A DNA stretch of 64,000 nt from Rhizodiscina lignyota (Eukaryota; Ascomycota; Dothideomycetes; Aulographales; Rhizodiscinaceae), in assembly GCA_010015805.1 (NCBI GenBank), contig ML978125.1, forward strand, positions 124,001 to 188,000, read 5' to 3'. Below, piece after piece: positions 41,601-52,703 of this stretch. The position numbers and the translations under genes were made by a program. The first letter of the stretch is position 1; each line of letters opens with the position of its first letter. The notes under the pieces are model-generated. The model was given only the letters and a program-made list of their open reading frames with translations. It was not told the DNA's origin and made no database searches.

Positions 41601-43808
41601 ACTTCACCATTGCCGCTAAATGCTGTAGGCTACGAAGATGCGGTTTCTGGAGCCCTCGTTCAGGCCCCCCGGTAGTGTTTCGCTGCGAGCGGAACTGATT
41701 CGGATGGAGAAGACTAAATGAATCCATATATGCCACGAGAGCCTTGTTCCGAGCTGCGAAGACTTCGTTTAGGTTCTATATCGTCTAAAGCACAAGAGTC
41801 CTGACACTGCCTTCGACACTACCTCTCAATGCACATAGTTTAAGATGTCCATTATACACGGGCATAGATATGCACCGGAACGTCCAGAGCAAGGTGCCCG
41901 ACGTCAAGGAAGAAGCATAGTTGGTGGTGTGCATTACAGGCATGTGAAACTTCGTTATTAGCGAGTCCGCATGCCGTCTCTCTCATCTGACGAACTTTGT
42001 GGTAGCTAGAGAAACCAACACAGCTTCGAGCCGGGCGTCAAGCTGATACTACAGAGCTGGGAGAATCTGTAGGAGGGTGCTAGCTAGCGCCCTTACCGTG
42101 TATATGGTCTACGGAGTACAACGCTTTCCAACTGTGATTGATAGAATCCATGACGATCATTCCACGAGGATGTAGAACATGTTTATGGGCGCGCAAAACA
42201 AAGCCGCTGCTGACCCCGCCTGTTGCGCAGTCTCAGTGGCTTGCCGGATTGCGGACTAAATAGTTCGAAGGAGATTGCAGTGAGGTCTTTCGTAGTTCTG
42301 TTGGTCGGCGGCAGATGCTTGAGAGGCAATTAGAACCGGGCCCATGAATGGCACACGCGACCAAATAGTATTGACTAAACCATTATTTATGTTTCACTTC
42401 GCAAGCCAGCACGTCCTAGTCGAAATGGATGGTCAAACACGCCAGAATGCATCCGCCATGGGGCGCGAAGTGAATGTGGAGCAAAGCGGTCTACGTGGAG
42501 CATGCACTGATTTCAGGCATGATGGGAGAGAAGTAGTGCGGAAAGACATCACTACAAGGTCACGGAGGGTCTATTATGGTGCGGCTGCCTCCCTCGCAAG
42601 CTGGCTGTCGTGCGGAGGATGAAATACACCTCGAACACGGAACGAGAACAGCGCTCGCATGACCATTTTCATTTCTACAGTCCACCTTGAACCGACGCCC
42701 GACTTGTGCAGGTGTACTCAGCTCCATGCTTTATACACCTCTGCTTGATACGTAGTTTGATGACGCGACTCGGAATGTTCTACATAAACCACGGCCCCCG
42801 CAGTGCACATTTTCAGTCGACTTGCTTCTTTTGCCGTCTTACAAGTTTAATATACGGCTCGAATCTTTTCTCGGACCGTGTTTTGTGTTGATCGCCATCT
42901 AACATGTTTCACATGCATTTCCGCCGCTTCGTTTGCGAGACGTAAATCAGGATCATTAGAGTTTCTCATTCAGCATACCCTCATTTCGTTATTGCAAGAC
43001 GCTTTCGTCCATTTTGACTCATGTCCAGCCTCTCACGAATTTCCAGTGTCAAGATATTCCGCGGACATGAAACAATTGGCCCTCGTTTCCATTATTTCTT
43101 CCCATAAAACCTGATCAGGTGTCACGGCGTTTTATTGCATCATCCCATAACCCTGCACGTCCCAAGATTACGGGTTATGTGGATCTCGCGCAAACAGCGT
43201 CAGATCGCAGCTGGAGGGGAAAATCTCCGCTGCGTGCTCCGCATACCGCATCGTTGGAGGCGGCCCGACTCGGAAATAGTGAGGTGTGTAAGGGTCCATG
43301 AGGGATTTGCTGTGTCTCCAGTTTCACGTAGGGTGTAGGTCTGGAGGCCGAGACGAGGCGGACACGAACGGGAAGCTGCCGCAATGGAAAAGGGAGAGCG
43401 CCCAATGCTACGGACGGAGGATAGAAATAAAAAGCTGGTCACTGGCTCGCTTCCAGCGGTACCTTGCAGGCAGCTTTGATCCCCACGCGACGCGGCGTCT
43501 CGCTTTGCCTTTCCTTTGCTCTGCGCCGCTCCGCTCGCCTGCACCATGTGCGCCGTTGTCCTGAATCGTGCATAACGCGCTCCCTGCTCCTTCGCGCCAG
43601 GCCGCTGCTTTTCGCCTCGAAACCTTCGAGAGGCAAAAACCTCCTTTTCTCCCTTTTTCTGCAGCCTGCTTATATACACGCTCGTCGCGAGGCGCCCGAT
43701 TGCTGGGACCTAAATTGCAATCCATCTCGACTCTTTTTCTGCTCAGCTCAGCCCCTCCCCCACACTGAGCATCCTTCGCCCCGCAGCGCAGGCCCAGAGG
43801 CGCCCATC
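38621..43808. other. Gene-poor region of about 5.2 kb
   Basis: Between the GH16 gene and the NAD epimerase gene I find no gene I can support. Open frames are short, overlap on both strands and lack motifs, apart from a possible secreted-protein remnant at 39560-40020 and an isolated 99-residue minus frame (40748-41047) with a hydrophobic start (MVGVCFFLCIAVAW). 41316-42343 has no frame of 60 codons on either strand. The last ~500 bp are rich in C and T and are likely the promoter and leader of the epimerase gene. No terminal repeats or transposase-like text was seen. Confidence 0.45.
39560..40020 (-). other. Possible small Cys-containing gene or remnant
   Basis: On the minus strand two overlapping frames look more protein-like than the surroundings. 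One has SSGLCYLANNTGPSGMQ (39634-39960 frame). The other has LSKYSGRHGGFCSNHLFNWD then DIVDCSDDIGRSTLNFEIR and TCPYGRF (39564-39818 frame). Together they suggest a small extracellular Cys-rich protein read across one or more introns, or a decayed copy. I could not build a coherent exon structure with a start and signal peptide, so no CDS is claimed. Confidence 0.2.
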
Positions 43809-45119
43809 ATGAGCGGCGCAGAGGGTTCGGAGAGGCCTGCCGTGCTGATAGTCGGGGGTTTGGGTAAGTTGTGACGAGGGCTAATGCAAATGATTGAAAT
43901 TCCACAGAGATGGCTGACTCCCTCGTCATGGGCAGGTTATGTAGGCCGCTTTCTGGCGCTGTACATCCATGAAAACAAACTTGCATCCGAGATACGCCTC
44001 GTGGACAAGCAGCTGCCGGAATTGGCGATGCTGGCGCCTGAATTCTCAGAGGCTTGCGCAAGAGATAAATTCATACAGGCTGATGCCTCAAATCCACGTT
44101 CGTCCGCCTAGTGCAATGGCATAGCTGAAATCCCTCTCAATTGACATTTTTGTTGGGCCAGAGAACTATTCGCGCATATTCAACCGGCCTTCAGGAAAAG
44201 AGTTCGACTACCTGTTTAATTGCGGCGGCGAGACACGCTACTCCCAAGAGGATGAGGTCTACAAAGTGCGCTCGTACGGATTGTCGATGGCGCTGGGACA
44301 AGAGGCGGCGAGGCGGCACATAAAATGCTTTGTGGAAGTGTCGACAGGCATGGTGTACAAGCCGGATCCATCACCGAGGAAAGAGAGTGCAAAGACGAAA
44401 CCGTGGCTAAAGCTGGCAAAGTGGAAGCTCCAAGCAGAGGAAGACCTGGCCAAGATAGCCGACCTGAACCTGGTGGTACTACGTATCGCGCATGTCTACG
44501 GGCCGTATACGAGCAAATTCCTCGGGACGGCGCTGTCTCTGGCACGAGTATATCAGAGTTTGGGCAGAGAACTGAAGTGGCTCTGGGATAAGGACCTGAG
44601 AACGAATACAGTGCATGTCGACGACGTGAGTAGAGCACTGTGGCGGGCAGCCGAAGTCTATGCGGCGAAGGGACCATGGAAGGAGAAGCCTACATGGAAC
44701 ATTGTTGACAAGGGCAATACCTGTATGTCAAGTATCAATGCGTGGTATCGAATATACACTAACAGCAACCAGGTCAAGGCACGCTTGCTACTCTTACGCA
44801 CGAAATCTTCGATATCCCAACTGGATTCCACGGGACTCTCATCTCCTCATTCGCACGATTGAATCTCGACTCGGTCGTGGACGACGTGAACGACGAGACT
44901 CTGGATCCTTGGGCTGATCTGCAGACCCAAGCCGGCATTACGACGAACACGCCTCTCACGCCATTCATGGAAAAGGAGCTATTGAAAGACACAGATCTCA
45001 GCATGGACGGAAGCGCCTTTGAAAAGGAGGCGTCATTCGAGTACAAACACCCGCGACTGACGAAAGAGGAGGTCGAGGGCGTAATCGAGAGCTACAAGCG
45101 CATGGGCTGGTGGCCTTGA
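43809..45119 (+). CDS. NAD-dependent epimerase/dehydratase family protein
   Basis: Four exons: 43809-43863, 43936-44097, 44162-44722, 44773-45119; introns of 72, 64 and 50 bp give 374 residues in phase. It has the extended-SDR Rossmann start AVLIVGGLGYVGRFLA (11-26, GGxGxxG type), an acidic strand end IRLVDKQLPE, the family-specific NCGGETRYSQEDEVYKVRS segment, FVEVSTGMVYKPD around the active-site region, and LRIAHVYGPYTSKFLG. The second half (WNIVDKGNTCQGTLATLTHE, GFHGTLISSFARLNLDSVV) matches uncharacterised fungal members of this group. The expected chemistry is NAD(P)-linked change of a nucleotide sugar or similar substrate, probably cytosolic; the substrate is unknown. The intron inside the glycine-rich loop (after GGL) is shared by many fungal SDR genes. 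Confidence 0.88.
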
Positions 45120-45403
45120 TCTAAACTTAATTAAAGTCGCACTTTACTGGCTCCGCGAATGGTGGGGGGAGGAAATCTTATGGACCACGTCACTTTCTTC
45201 GGATGACGCGGAATGTTTTCAGTATGAAGAATGACGATTACGGCCGGCATGTATACCACCATTTCGAGCATTTTCTGCGAAGGTCTTTATATACCCTCTT
45301 CAGATTAAGACATTTCATGAAACGTCGAACTTTACACATCATAGACCTCTTAATTTCTCTTCTTAATCGTGTAATATCGCCCCTGAGAGTGTACTGATTA
45401 GAC

Positions 45404-47313
45404 TCATGAAGGAAGATCGCGGCCCCTTTCTTGCTGTAAGATCCACACTTTTGGTTCCATCCTGAGCCGCAGCCACCATCCTTTCGTGACGTGTCGCCGT
45501 GCAAACTCCTCAAGCTGCAGCAATTGTAAATACCATGGAGCATCAAACCCCTTCTGCGGCACATGCGCGTGCAGCTCTCTGCCATCTTTCATGTGAAGCT
45601 CGATGTCCTGCTCGTCGACACCAGCATATCCCGGTTTCAGCAACCGCACGCCAGAAAATCCATATATGATGTCCAGGACATCCCAACTTCCAGGCACTCG
45701 CGCAGGGCTCTCAGCCAAAGCATAGTTGAATTGCGTCCAGAAAGAAGGGTCCAGGAGAGTGCTCTCGTCCTCAGTCTTATCGTATACCCACACCGTAGGG
45801 GCACTCTCCGTATCAAGAATGGAATCTGTTCCAGGAGGTGGAAGCTGCAAGAACCTTGTGACCCCAGTTTGGCAGCTGAGGTTGTCTAGATGCACCTTGA
45901 CAACCCCAGAGCTGTTCGCATAAGCTAGGCTGTGGAGTCGAGTCAGGGCTTCCCCGCCAGGATAATTTAAACTGGAGACGGCAAGCAACAACGAGCTTGT
46001 GAGGAATGAAAGTAAAACGGATAGCACGAGCGCCATGCTCAACATGCCGCACACGTATTTCCCGAACCAGCCACTCCTAAGCCGCTGTTTCCAGATCCAG
46101 TCCGCACCAGCAGCGGCAACCGCCGTCAAGGATGGAACCACATAGATTATAAAGCGCCATTCTTTATGCGGTAGAAGCGAGTAGATCCCGATGAACGAAA
46201 TGCTTGGGATCAAGAGCGCAAAGCTCCGCGATCGTGAAGCAGACGTGATTATGGTGATGGCTGTTGGTGTGCATATCCCAATCGTTAAGGGATTGAGCAA
46301 TAGCTTTGGAAGGGCGTTCGTAAAGTAATAGTCCCACGGCGATACGCCCCACTCAGAGGACTTGCCGAGAATGGTGTTGTAGTAAAATCCAACGAGCTCC
46401 GGCCATAATGGAAACTTCTGCCAGAAGAAAGAGTCTACGGACACAGTTGCAGCCAACCCTAGTGCAGCTCCCACAAGGCCAGCAGGGATGATGGTCTTTA
46501 GTGATGCTCGTCGGCGGAGAAGCAAATAGATCAGATGCGTTGCAAGAAAGATGGCAATTTCAGACCGGAAGACCACCCCTGCTAAAGTCATGAGGAACAC
46601 AGCCTGTCGGATATACTGTTTCGACCAGTAATGATTTGGCTCGTACAAGTTTGCGAGCATGTAGCTTCGCATGGCGATGGTAGCTATTGAAACATGATTA
46701 GTTCAGATGAGTAAAATTGATCGGTGACTCAGCGTACTCATTCCAAAGGCATACATGTTTGGCAGTGTCCGCGAGGCATAGTAGATGATATGGAATTGGC
46801 TTGCCTGAAACAAGACATACCACTTGCTCGCTGACGGCCCAAATGTTCGAGCAACGGCGTTTCGGAGAGACAGTAATGCACCTGCATTGAAGAGGCCCAG
46901 TATCGCGCGGACTATTGTAACATGTGAGTCAAATACAGTCAAATTCAGCGGCTGAAGGAGCCATACCAAGCAGCTGCCTCTGTTCAGGAGCAGTCAACCA
47001 GCCAGTCCAGGGCTTGGAGAGTCCAGCGAGAACCAGAGCCCCCGTAAAGGTTCGAGGAACCGAGCCTGGAAAAGATACATGATCATAGTTCTGATTCAGA
47101 TATTGAGCAACATCTGAAGTCGGGATGCCATACGTGAGGATGTCGTGAGCGGCCTGGATATTGAAGGACTCCTCGACTTTGGTGTACGGCGATACAAACA
47201 AGTGTAGTAAGATCACGCTGGGAATAAGGAGCGTCAGGAACGCATCTGCAAAGTCATTGGTATTCGTTTTCAATATTTTCAGTGAGAGGCTTACCATATA
47301 ATGGTTCCATCAT
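45404..47313 (-). CDS. alg12: ALG12: dolichyl-P-Man alpha-1,6-mannosyltransferase
   Basis: Four exons: 47295-47313, 46967-47245, 46738-46911, 45404-46683; introns of 49, 55 and 54 bp give 583 residues, usual for GT22 Alg12. The N-terminus has [19 protein letters not shown] and [18 protein letters not shown], which carry the GT22 catalytic acidic pair (V-E-E) and Alg12-specific text; [12 protein letters not shown] is the GT22 HKE motif. Many hydrophobic spans follow through about residue 400. The enzyme sits in the ER membrane and adds the eighth mannose (alpha-1,6) to the lipid-linked N-glycan precursor from dolichyl-phosphate mannose. The start used is MMEPLYDAF; an earlier ATG at 47321 runs straight into a stop. 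Divergent from yos1 across about 200 bp. Confidence 0.93.
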
Positions 47314-47321
47314 TTTGCCAT
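47310..47321 (-). promoter_or_regulatory. Three-codon upstream ORF overlapping the alg12 start
   Basis: ATG GCA AAA TGA on the minus strand: the uORF stop (47312-47310) overlaps the main ATG (47313-47311) in an ATGA arrangement, and a second in-frame ATG follows at once. The uORF ATG has a purine at -3 and G at +4, so it should be read by ribosomes; translation of Alg12 would then need leaky scanning or reinitiation. Confidence 0.55.
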
Positions 47322-47521
47322 GGTGTTTTACATGAGGTATGTAGTCTTTATATGTAGCAAGGAAAGGTCGTGAAATGTGATGCCTGTCCACATGCGGGAC
47401 CCCTGCAGCAATCCATCGAAATATCAAGCTGTCCACAACTCGCAGGTCCACCACCTCGTCTACCTTCAACCTTCCACCCACCTCGACTCGCAAGCCACCT
47501 GTCACTTGCCTCTCCGTCGCG

Positions 47522-48005
47522 ATGTTGTTCTTCGGCCTCGGAAGTCTCTTTTATGGTCCGCAATATCGCACGCGCTGCACACAGCACATGTATGCTAACA
47601 ATCACCTCCAGTTTCCATCCTCCTCGTGAACGCGATCGCCATTCTCTCAGAAGACCGCTTCCTCGCACGCAGTATGCTCCCTCTCACAGCCGCCTCTGAT
47701 GCTTCATTGTATGCTGTATACTGACTCAAGTGACGTATAGTCGGATGGGGTGCGACAACAGACCCAGGCTTTGGGGGGGCACAGGACACGACGAGCGTCA
47801 AAGCGAAGATTATCAACCTTATCGCATCAGTACGGACATTAATGAGAAGTACGTGTGCCCTTCTCCGTTTAATAAGGGGCATAATAGCCGCCATTCTGGC
47901 TCTCAGGACTCTTAGACTTTGGACTGACGCGTGGCCGTTCGGCTTACAGTACCTCTCATCATAATCAATACTTTGATCATAATTTACGAACTTGTCCTTG
48001 GTTGA
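47522..48005 (+). CDS. yos1: Yos1-like ER-Golgi transport protein
   Basis: Four small exons, 47522-47555, 47612-47671, 47741-47848 and 47950-48005, with introns of 56, 69 and 101 bp, give exactly 85 residues, the size of yeast Yos1 and animal IER3IP1. The spliced protein reads MLFFGLGSLFYVSILLVNAI at the start, then ILSEDRFLARIGWG, a short loop with KAKIINLIASVRTLMRIPLI, and ends IIIYELVLG. That is two hydrophobic spans around the invariant AILSEDRFLARIGW motif. Yos1 works with Yip1 and Yif1 in COPII vesicle formation at the ER. The first donor (GTCCGC) is weak but gives the conserved FYVSILL. Divergent promoter shared with alg12, another ER gene. Confidence 0.88.
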
Positions 48006-48720
48006 GGAATTGCACGGCAATTTCATGAATCAAACAAGATGCACCACTGGCAGCTGCAGCTCCGCGTAGATTGCTAGCATGCCGTCCACATGCCGTCCGC
48101 ATACATCCCGTGGCCCAAGCTAGCCATGTCCGCACGAACAAAGCATATCCTCCGAGCTTGGTATATATGCCATGTTTAATGGAAAACGCAACGAATGTGG
48201 AAGGCTGAATGACGGTACTCGGGCAGACACAAGTCGAGCGGCATTGGGCTCCGGTGTAGGCATTGATACCAGCGATCAAAAGCGCCAACCATGGATAAGT
48301 GAGCGAGGTAGCATTTGAAGGTCTTCTCCAAAGCAGCTAGCAGTAAGAGAAAATATACAGTAGAGCATCATGCATTCAGCATCACCATCAACCTCCAGAA
48401 AAAAAATTGAATCCCTTGCCCATCGTCCACCGCCTCTCGCCTCTTTGTCCTGAGGCAGCGCATTTCAAACTCCGTCAATATGCACAGAAGAAGTAGGCTA
48501 GGTATCCTCATGCCAGAAAAACCACAACGTCCAAAAGAGAAAATTTTCGCAAGGCCCACATTCCCTTTTTTCATGCCACTCTTCTTCCAACCATGGTCCG
48601 AAAAGAGAACCTAGTCAGAACAGAAAAACCGCCGACATTAGCAGGGTATCGGGCACGTATAACAAGCCGCAAAGCTATTAAGCGGCTGTACGCATCAATA
48701 AGAGGCGAAAGGCTCCCTTT
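48006..48720. other. Convergent intergenic region between yos1 and creB
   Basis: About 715 bp between two gene ends. Short frames only; the plus-strand frame 48593-49279 is antisense to the low-complexity creB tail. No gene called. Confidence 0.35.
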
Positions 48721-51354
48721 TCAATCCTTCAAAGCCGTAGACTTCTTCCTCCCAATGCTGAATCGGTGCTTTTTCTCGTGCTTTTCGGGCGTCGCTGCGG
48801 CAGAGGGAGTTGCTGAGGCTGGGGCGCTTGGAGCGGGCGACTTCACTGGCGCTGGGATCGTCGATGTCATAGTTGCAGCAGTGGGTGGTTGTGCTGCACC
48901 GGGCGCAGATGGTGTGGTAGTCACCGGAGACTCTGTGGTAGGGCTTGTGACTTCTAGTTGCGATGGGCCCCTCTCTGTCGTTGCTGTGGACGTAGCAACG
49001 GTGGGTTGGGCAGGTTGCGTATTCGTGGTGTCTTTGAGTTGCGGCTGCTCGCCTTTATCTTTATCCTTCCCGCCCCAGCGCTTCCCACGTATCGTCATGC
49101 TGCTCGGTCTGAACCTATTCAACCCACCACCTATAATGCCGTTCTCCTTCTCTTTCTCCTTCATCGTGTCTGATGACCCAGAAGTCGAAGCCTCCTTGGT
49201 CGTCTTCTCCCTGTCCAGCTTGTATGTCTCCTTGCTCGCCGCAATCGCAGCCTTCATCTCCTCCTCTTGCCGCTTGTAGTTATCCTGCCGCCGCTTTTCC
49301 ATCTCTTTCCTCTTTTCAATTAGTTCCTTCTCTCGCTGCTTCTCATATTCCTTTTCCGCAGCCTTGTTCGCCTTTTGCGCTGCCTTCTCTGCCGCCTTCC
49401 GTTCCTTCTCCTCCCTCTGTCGCTCCTTCTTGCTTTGCGGGTCGCTCTTCTTTCCCGTCACGGTCAGGTTCCTGGCCAGGCCTGGAGACGTCATAGCAGG
49501 TTCCAACGGAGCAGCAGCAGCTGGTACAACCGGCGGCGCTGGCTGTACAGGTGCAGTTGCTGCATGGTCGAGACTTGCAAATATCTCGCCTTCCTCAGCG
49601 GTGGGTGTCGACGGCGACGGAGCGTGATTGACATATCCGTTCGGTAGATGAGTGCCATTTGTCTTGCCAGGAGTGTCCTTAAAGCCCTCTGTAGCTTTGC
49701 GCTCTGCTTCACGCCCTTCCTCGTCCTGCTCCTTCTGCATGGCTTCCAACGTCGTCTCTTGGTAGAAAAGCACATATGCGCACGCGAGAACGTTCTCGCC
49801 GCCGAAGAAATTCCTTACATAGCTCTTGTCAACTGGCTCCACCATCTCATCATCGAAAAGTAACCATCCACGATCCTGAGTCTTGATTATAGATACGTAA
49901 TGTCCGTGGTATGGCCCTCCACCAATGTGGACTACCACAGCATAGAGCTCGTATAACCGATCTGGATCCTCCGCATCGTCTGTCGTGTTGAATAAGCGCA
50001 AGTAGTAAGGGTATACGACTCGATGGAAAAGCTTCTGCAGTCTCTGCAGATCCTCGGTATATTTGAATCGCTTCAAATGCAACGCCAATATCCGCGGTAA
50101 CCGTTTGATCTTCATCCTCTTCTCCGCCTCTTGCAGGCCGCCGCAGTTGTCACAGTGGAACTTATTCCTCTCACACAGCATCTCCTCCTCTGAGAACTTC
50201 CGAAGACATGAAGTAACCGAAGAATGCTGCTCCAAATCCACTGAAAGGTCGAGGAAAGCCTCATCTCTGTGTGATGTATTCTCGCACGTTAGGCATCGTG
50301 TCTCTGATGTGAGTGTGCCCTCAAAGAGCTCATGAACCCAGCCGATGTTATTCATGCCATTTGTCGTTGACAGTCCTTGCGTGTTCGTTACGACGGTTGA
50401 AACTGCACTTGCCAAAGGCGCATCCGCTTCGTCGCTCTTCCGCAGTTCTTGTGAGAAGTGCTCCACATTCTCCACGACTTCGTTCAGCAGCAGATTCAAG
50501 AACTCGTGCGCATCTTGGTGCATCGGTGTCCGGAACATTTCGTTCTCTCGTCTCAGAATCTCTAGGAACTTGTACGGGCTCACTATACCCATGCGCGACT
50601 TGTGATGAATAACCGCCTCAAAGATATCCTTCAGCGCCGTAAACAGCGACGGAGGCATGTTGTAGGCGGTCGAGTTCTCGTAGTCCATTGTGAGATGTGG
50701 TCCGGCCGCCATAGCCTGCTTCTTCTTGTACTCTGGCGAGTCCTTGTTGTCCTCGGGCTTGCCTTGCTGCTGTCCCCCTGGTCCCGTAGGTTGGCCTTGC
50801 TTTGCCTTCTGTTGCGCTAACTGATTTGGCGTGGCGATACCGCCAGGTTTGGCGGGAGACATCGCACCGTTCGGGGCATTTCCGTTGACGGCGGTATTGA
50901 CTCGAGGTACGTGGGTACGATTTAGAGATTCATATGGTGAACGTGTGGGAAAACTGATGACCTGTTCCCGAAAAGGCGTGGAGTAGTAGAGACATTGTAC
51001 GATCGAGTTGCAATAGCATGTACTGCCAAACTGTGCGGTTGAGGTTAGCTATTGCTCCACAAACTCTGCGCCTCAACGCGCGAGATGCGACGACGGTCCA
51101 TGACAAATCGAGGGGCGCATACGTTTTCCATGCCAAAGTATTTGTCGCTGCCATCTTCTCTGACGGGTATCGATTCCGAGTCGGCCAGAAGCTTCTGGAG
51201 TGGAGTGATCTCCGCGATTTCTTTCTTCGCAGGCGTCGAGGGACTTGAGGGACCCTTCTTCTATGTTAGTAAGGGCAGTTGTGCACACGTTGCGCCCGTC
51301 AGGCAGCGGAAGCATTACCGAAGCGCTTTTGAAGCGCGTTAGGAACGAAGACAT
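48721..51354 (-). CDS. creB: Ubiquitin carboxyl-terminal hydrolase CreB
   Basis: Three exons: 51319-51354, 51123-51260, 48721-51030, with introns of 58 and 92 bp, give 827 residues. A peptidase C19 (USP) domain begins [20 protein letters not shown], with catalytic Cys63 at the start of exon 3. The [20 protein letters not shown] and [15 protein letters not shown] block is typical of CreB/USP12-46. Two zinc-binding CxxC pairs follow (CLTC, CDNC), and catalytic His lies in [10 protein letters not shown] (about 435). After the domain there is a long Lys/Glu-rich coiled-coil tail ([20 protein letters not shown] region), then Thr/Pro-rich sequence ending in a basic RFSIGRKK motif. In Aspergillus CreB works with the WD protein CreC to counteract ubiquitination in carbon catabolite repression. 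Without exons 1-2 the catalytic core would be incomplete. Confidence 0.93.
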
Positions 51355-52703
51355 GATGCTCTCTTCGAGGTGGAGTGAGGCAAGCCGCGCGACGTGCTGC
51401 TGCTATGGCTGGCAGAGGGTGGCAGCATGAGGCTGTGTGGATGGGCGGCGTGTATGCGCTCAAGCGGCGGACAAACAAGGCGGCATTGGAGGGGCGACGG
51501 GATGGCAGATGGGATTCAGGCGCGGTGGACACTTGCAATGGCAAAGTGAGGTTCGAACGGGTGGCAGAGAAGTGTGACCTGCAGCGGGGGCGCGGGAGGG
51601 AGAGTCAGTTGGAGGTTGCGTGTTACCGGCAAATGTGCCACACTAGATCGTCGACGAGACGAAGGATTTCTGCGTTACAGTCAGTCCAAGAGTCGACGCG
51701 ACCAGGGTGCCGGACAACAGTTCGTGCGCCTGTCCAACGGACGTGCAACGGCAGCGCTGTAGCTCCCGCTCGCCCTCGCCGCTGTTTGTCCAGCAACCGC
51801 CTTGTACCTATCGTAGCGAGCGCGCGCTAAAGACGTGCGTCGACACGGAGTTTAGGTGCTTGGGAAGAGGATGCATGCTGCCCCCAAGCACCCTCGTGTC
51901 GCGATGCTCGTCATTTGCTGCTGCCACGAGGCCGGCCACCTATCCGCGCTCCCGGGCTTGTTACCTACCAATTCGATGGGATCATCGGCCTTCCAGAAGC
52001 CCTGTAGCGTGGAGCTTGCAGCAGATTTCCGGGGCATGCCTCGACGCTCCGTGGCGATCGCTGCTGTGTTCTCGCGAGCTGCAATTGCAGTCTGTCTCGC
52101 TGCTCATCTCACCACCGACTACAACATGACAGCATGAGAGTTGCCAATCGTTCCATGTGCACCGCTGGATATAGCCGAGAAGAGCCAGGTCGCCGCCGCC
52201 GAACGGCGTATCGAGCGGCATCTGCATGGCCGGCTCAGACAGCAGGGATGGCGCGCGTCCACCAGTGAGCATCACCCGTCGCGCATATCAGCAAGCGACT
52301 ATAATAAGCGTCTTCATTGTCATCTATAGCACGTTTGTATCTGGCCGATTAGTGGCCTCGGTCACGCTCGCGGCATTGCTGAGAGTCGCCACCATGGTTA
52401 TATAGGAGGCCCGTGAGTAGAAAGCAACCACTTCAGTCGACATTACACGCGCCACTGTCTCTATATCTTGCCCTTGTCGCTTCGCTTCACCACGCTGCAA
52501 CCGGTCATTTGCCCGGCAGCCGCGCCAATGCAGAGGATTCTATGCTCAAGCGACATGCATTTCGTCGCAACTATACCCGAGCATGCTGAGCATCAATCGA
52601 ATGCTGGCTGACGACTTGCAAGATTGCCGAGAAGCTCTGGCCGCCATAACAACTCGGCAGATACTCTACGTAAACCAAACTTGCCTGTTCGTCGAACTTC
52701 CCC
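51355..52703. other. creB upstream region and 3' flank of the histidine kinase
   Basis: About 1.35 kb, GC-rich, between two minus-strand genes. Frames seen (for example 51375-51830 plus, 51707-52129 plus) overlap on both strands and have random-looking Arg/Ser/Cys-rich composition. No gene supported. Confidence 0.35.

Noticed and set aside
48593-49279. 228-codon plus-strand frame
   Set aside because: Antisense to the low-complexity tail of creB; codon bias of the real gene keeps this frame open.
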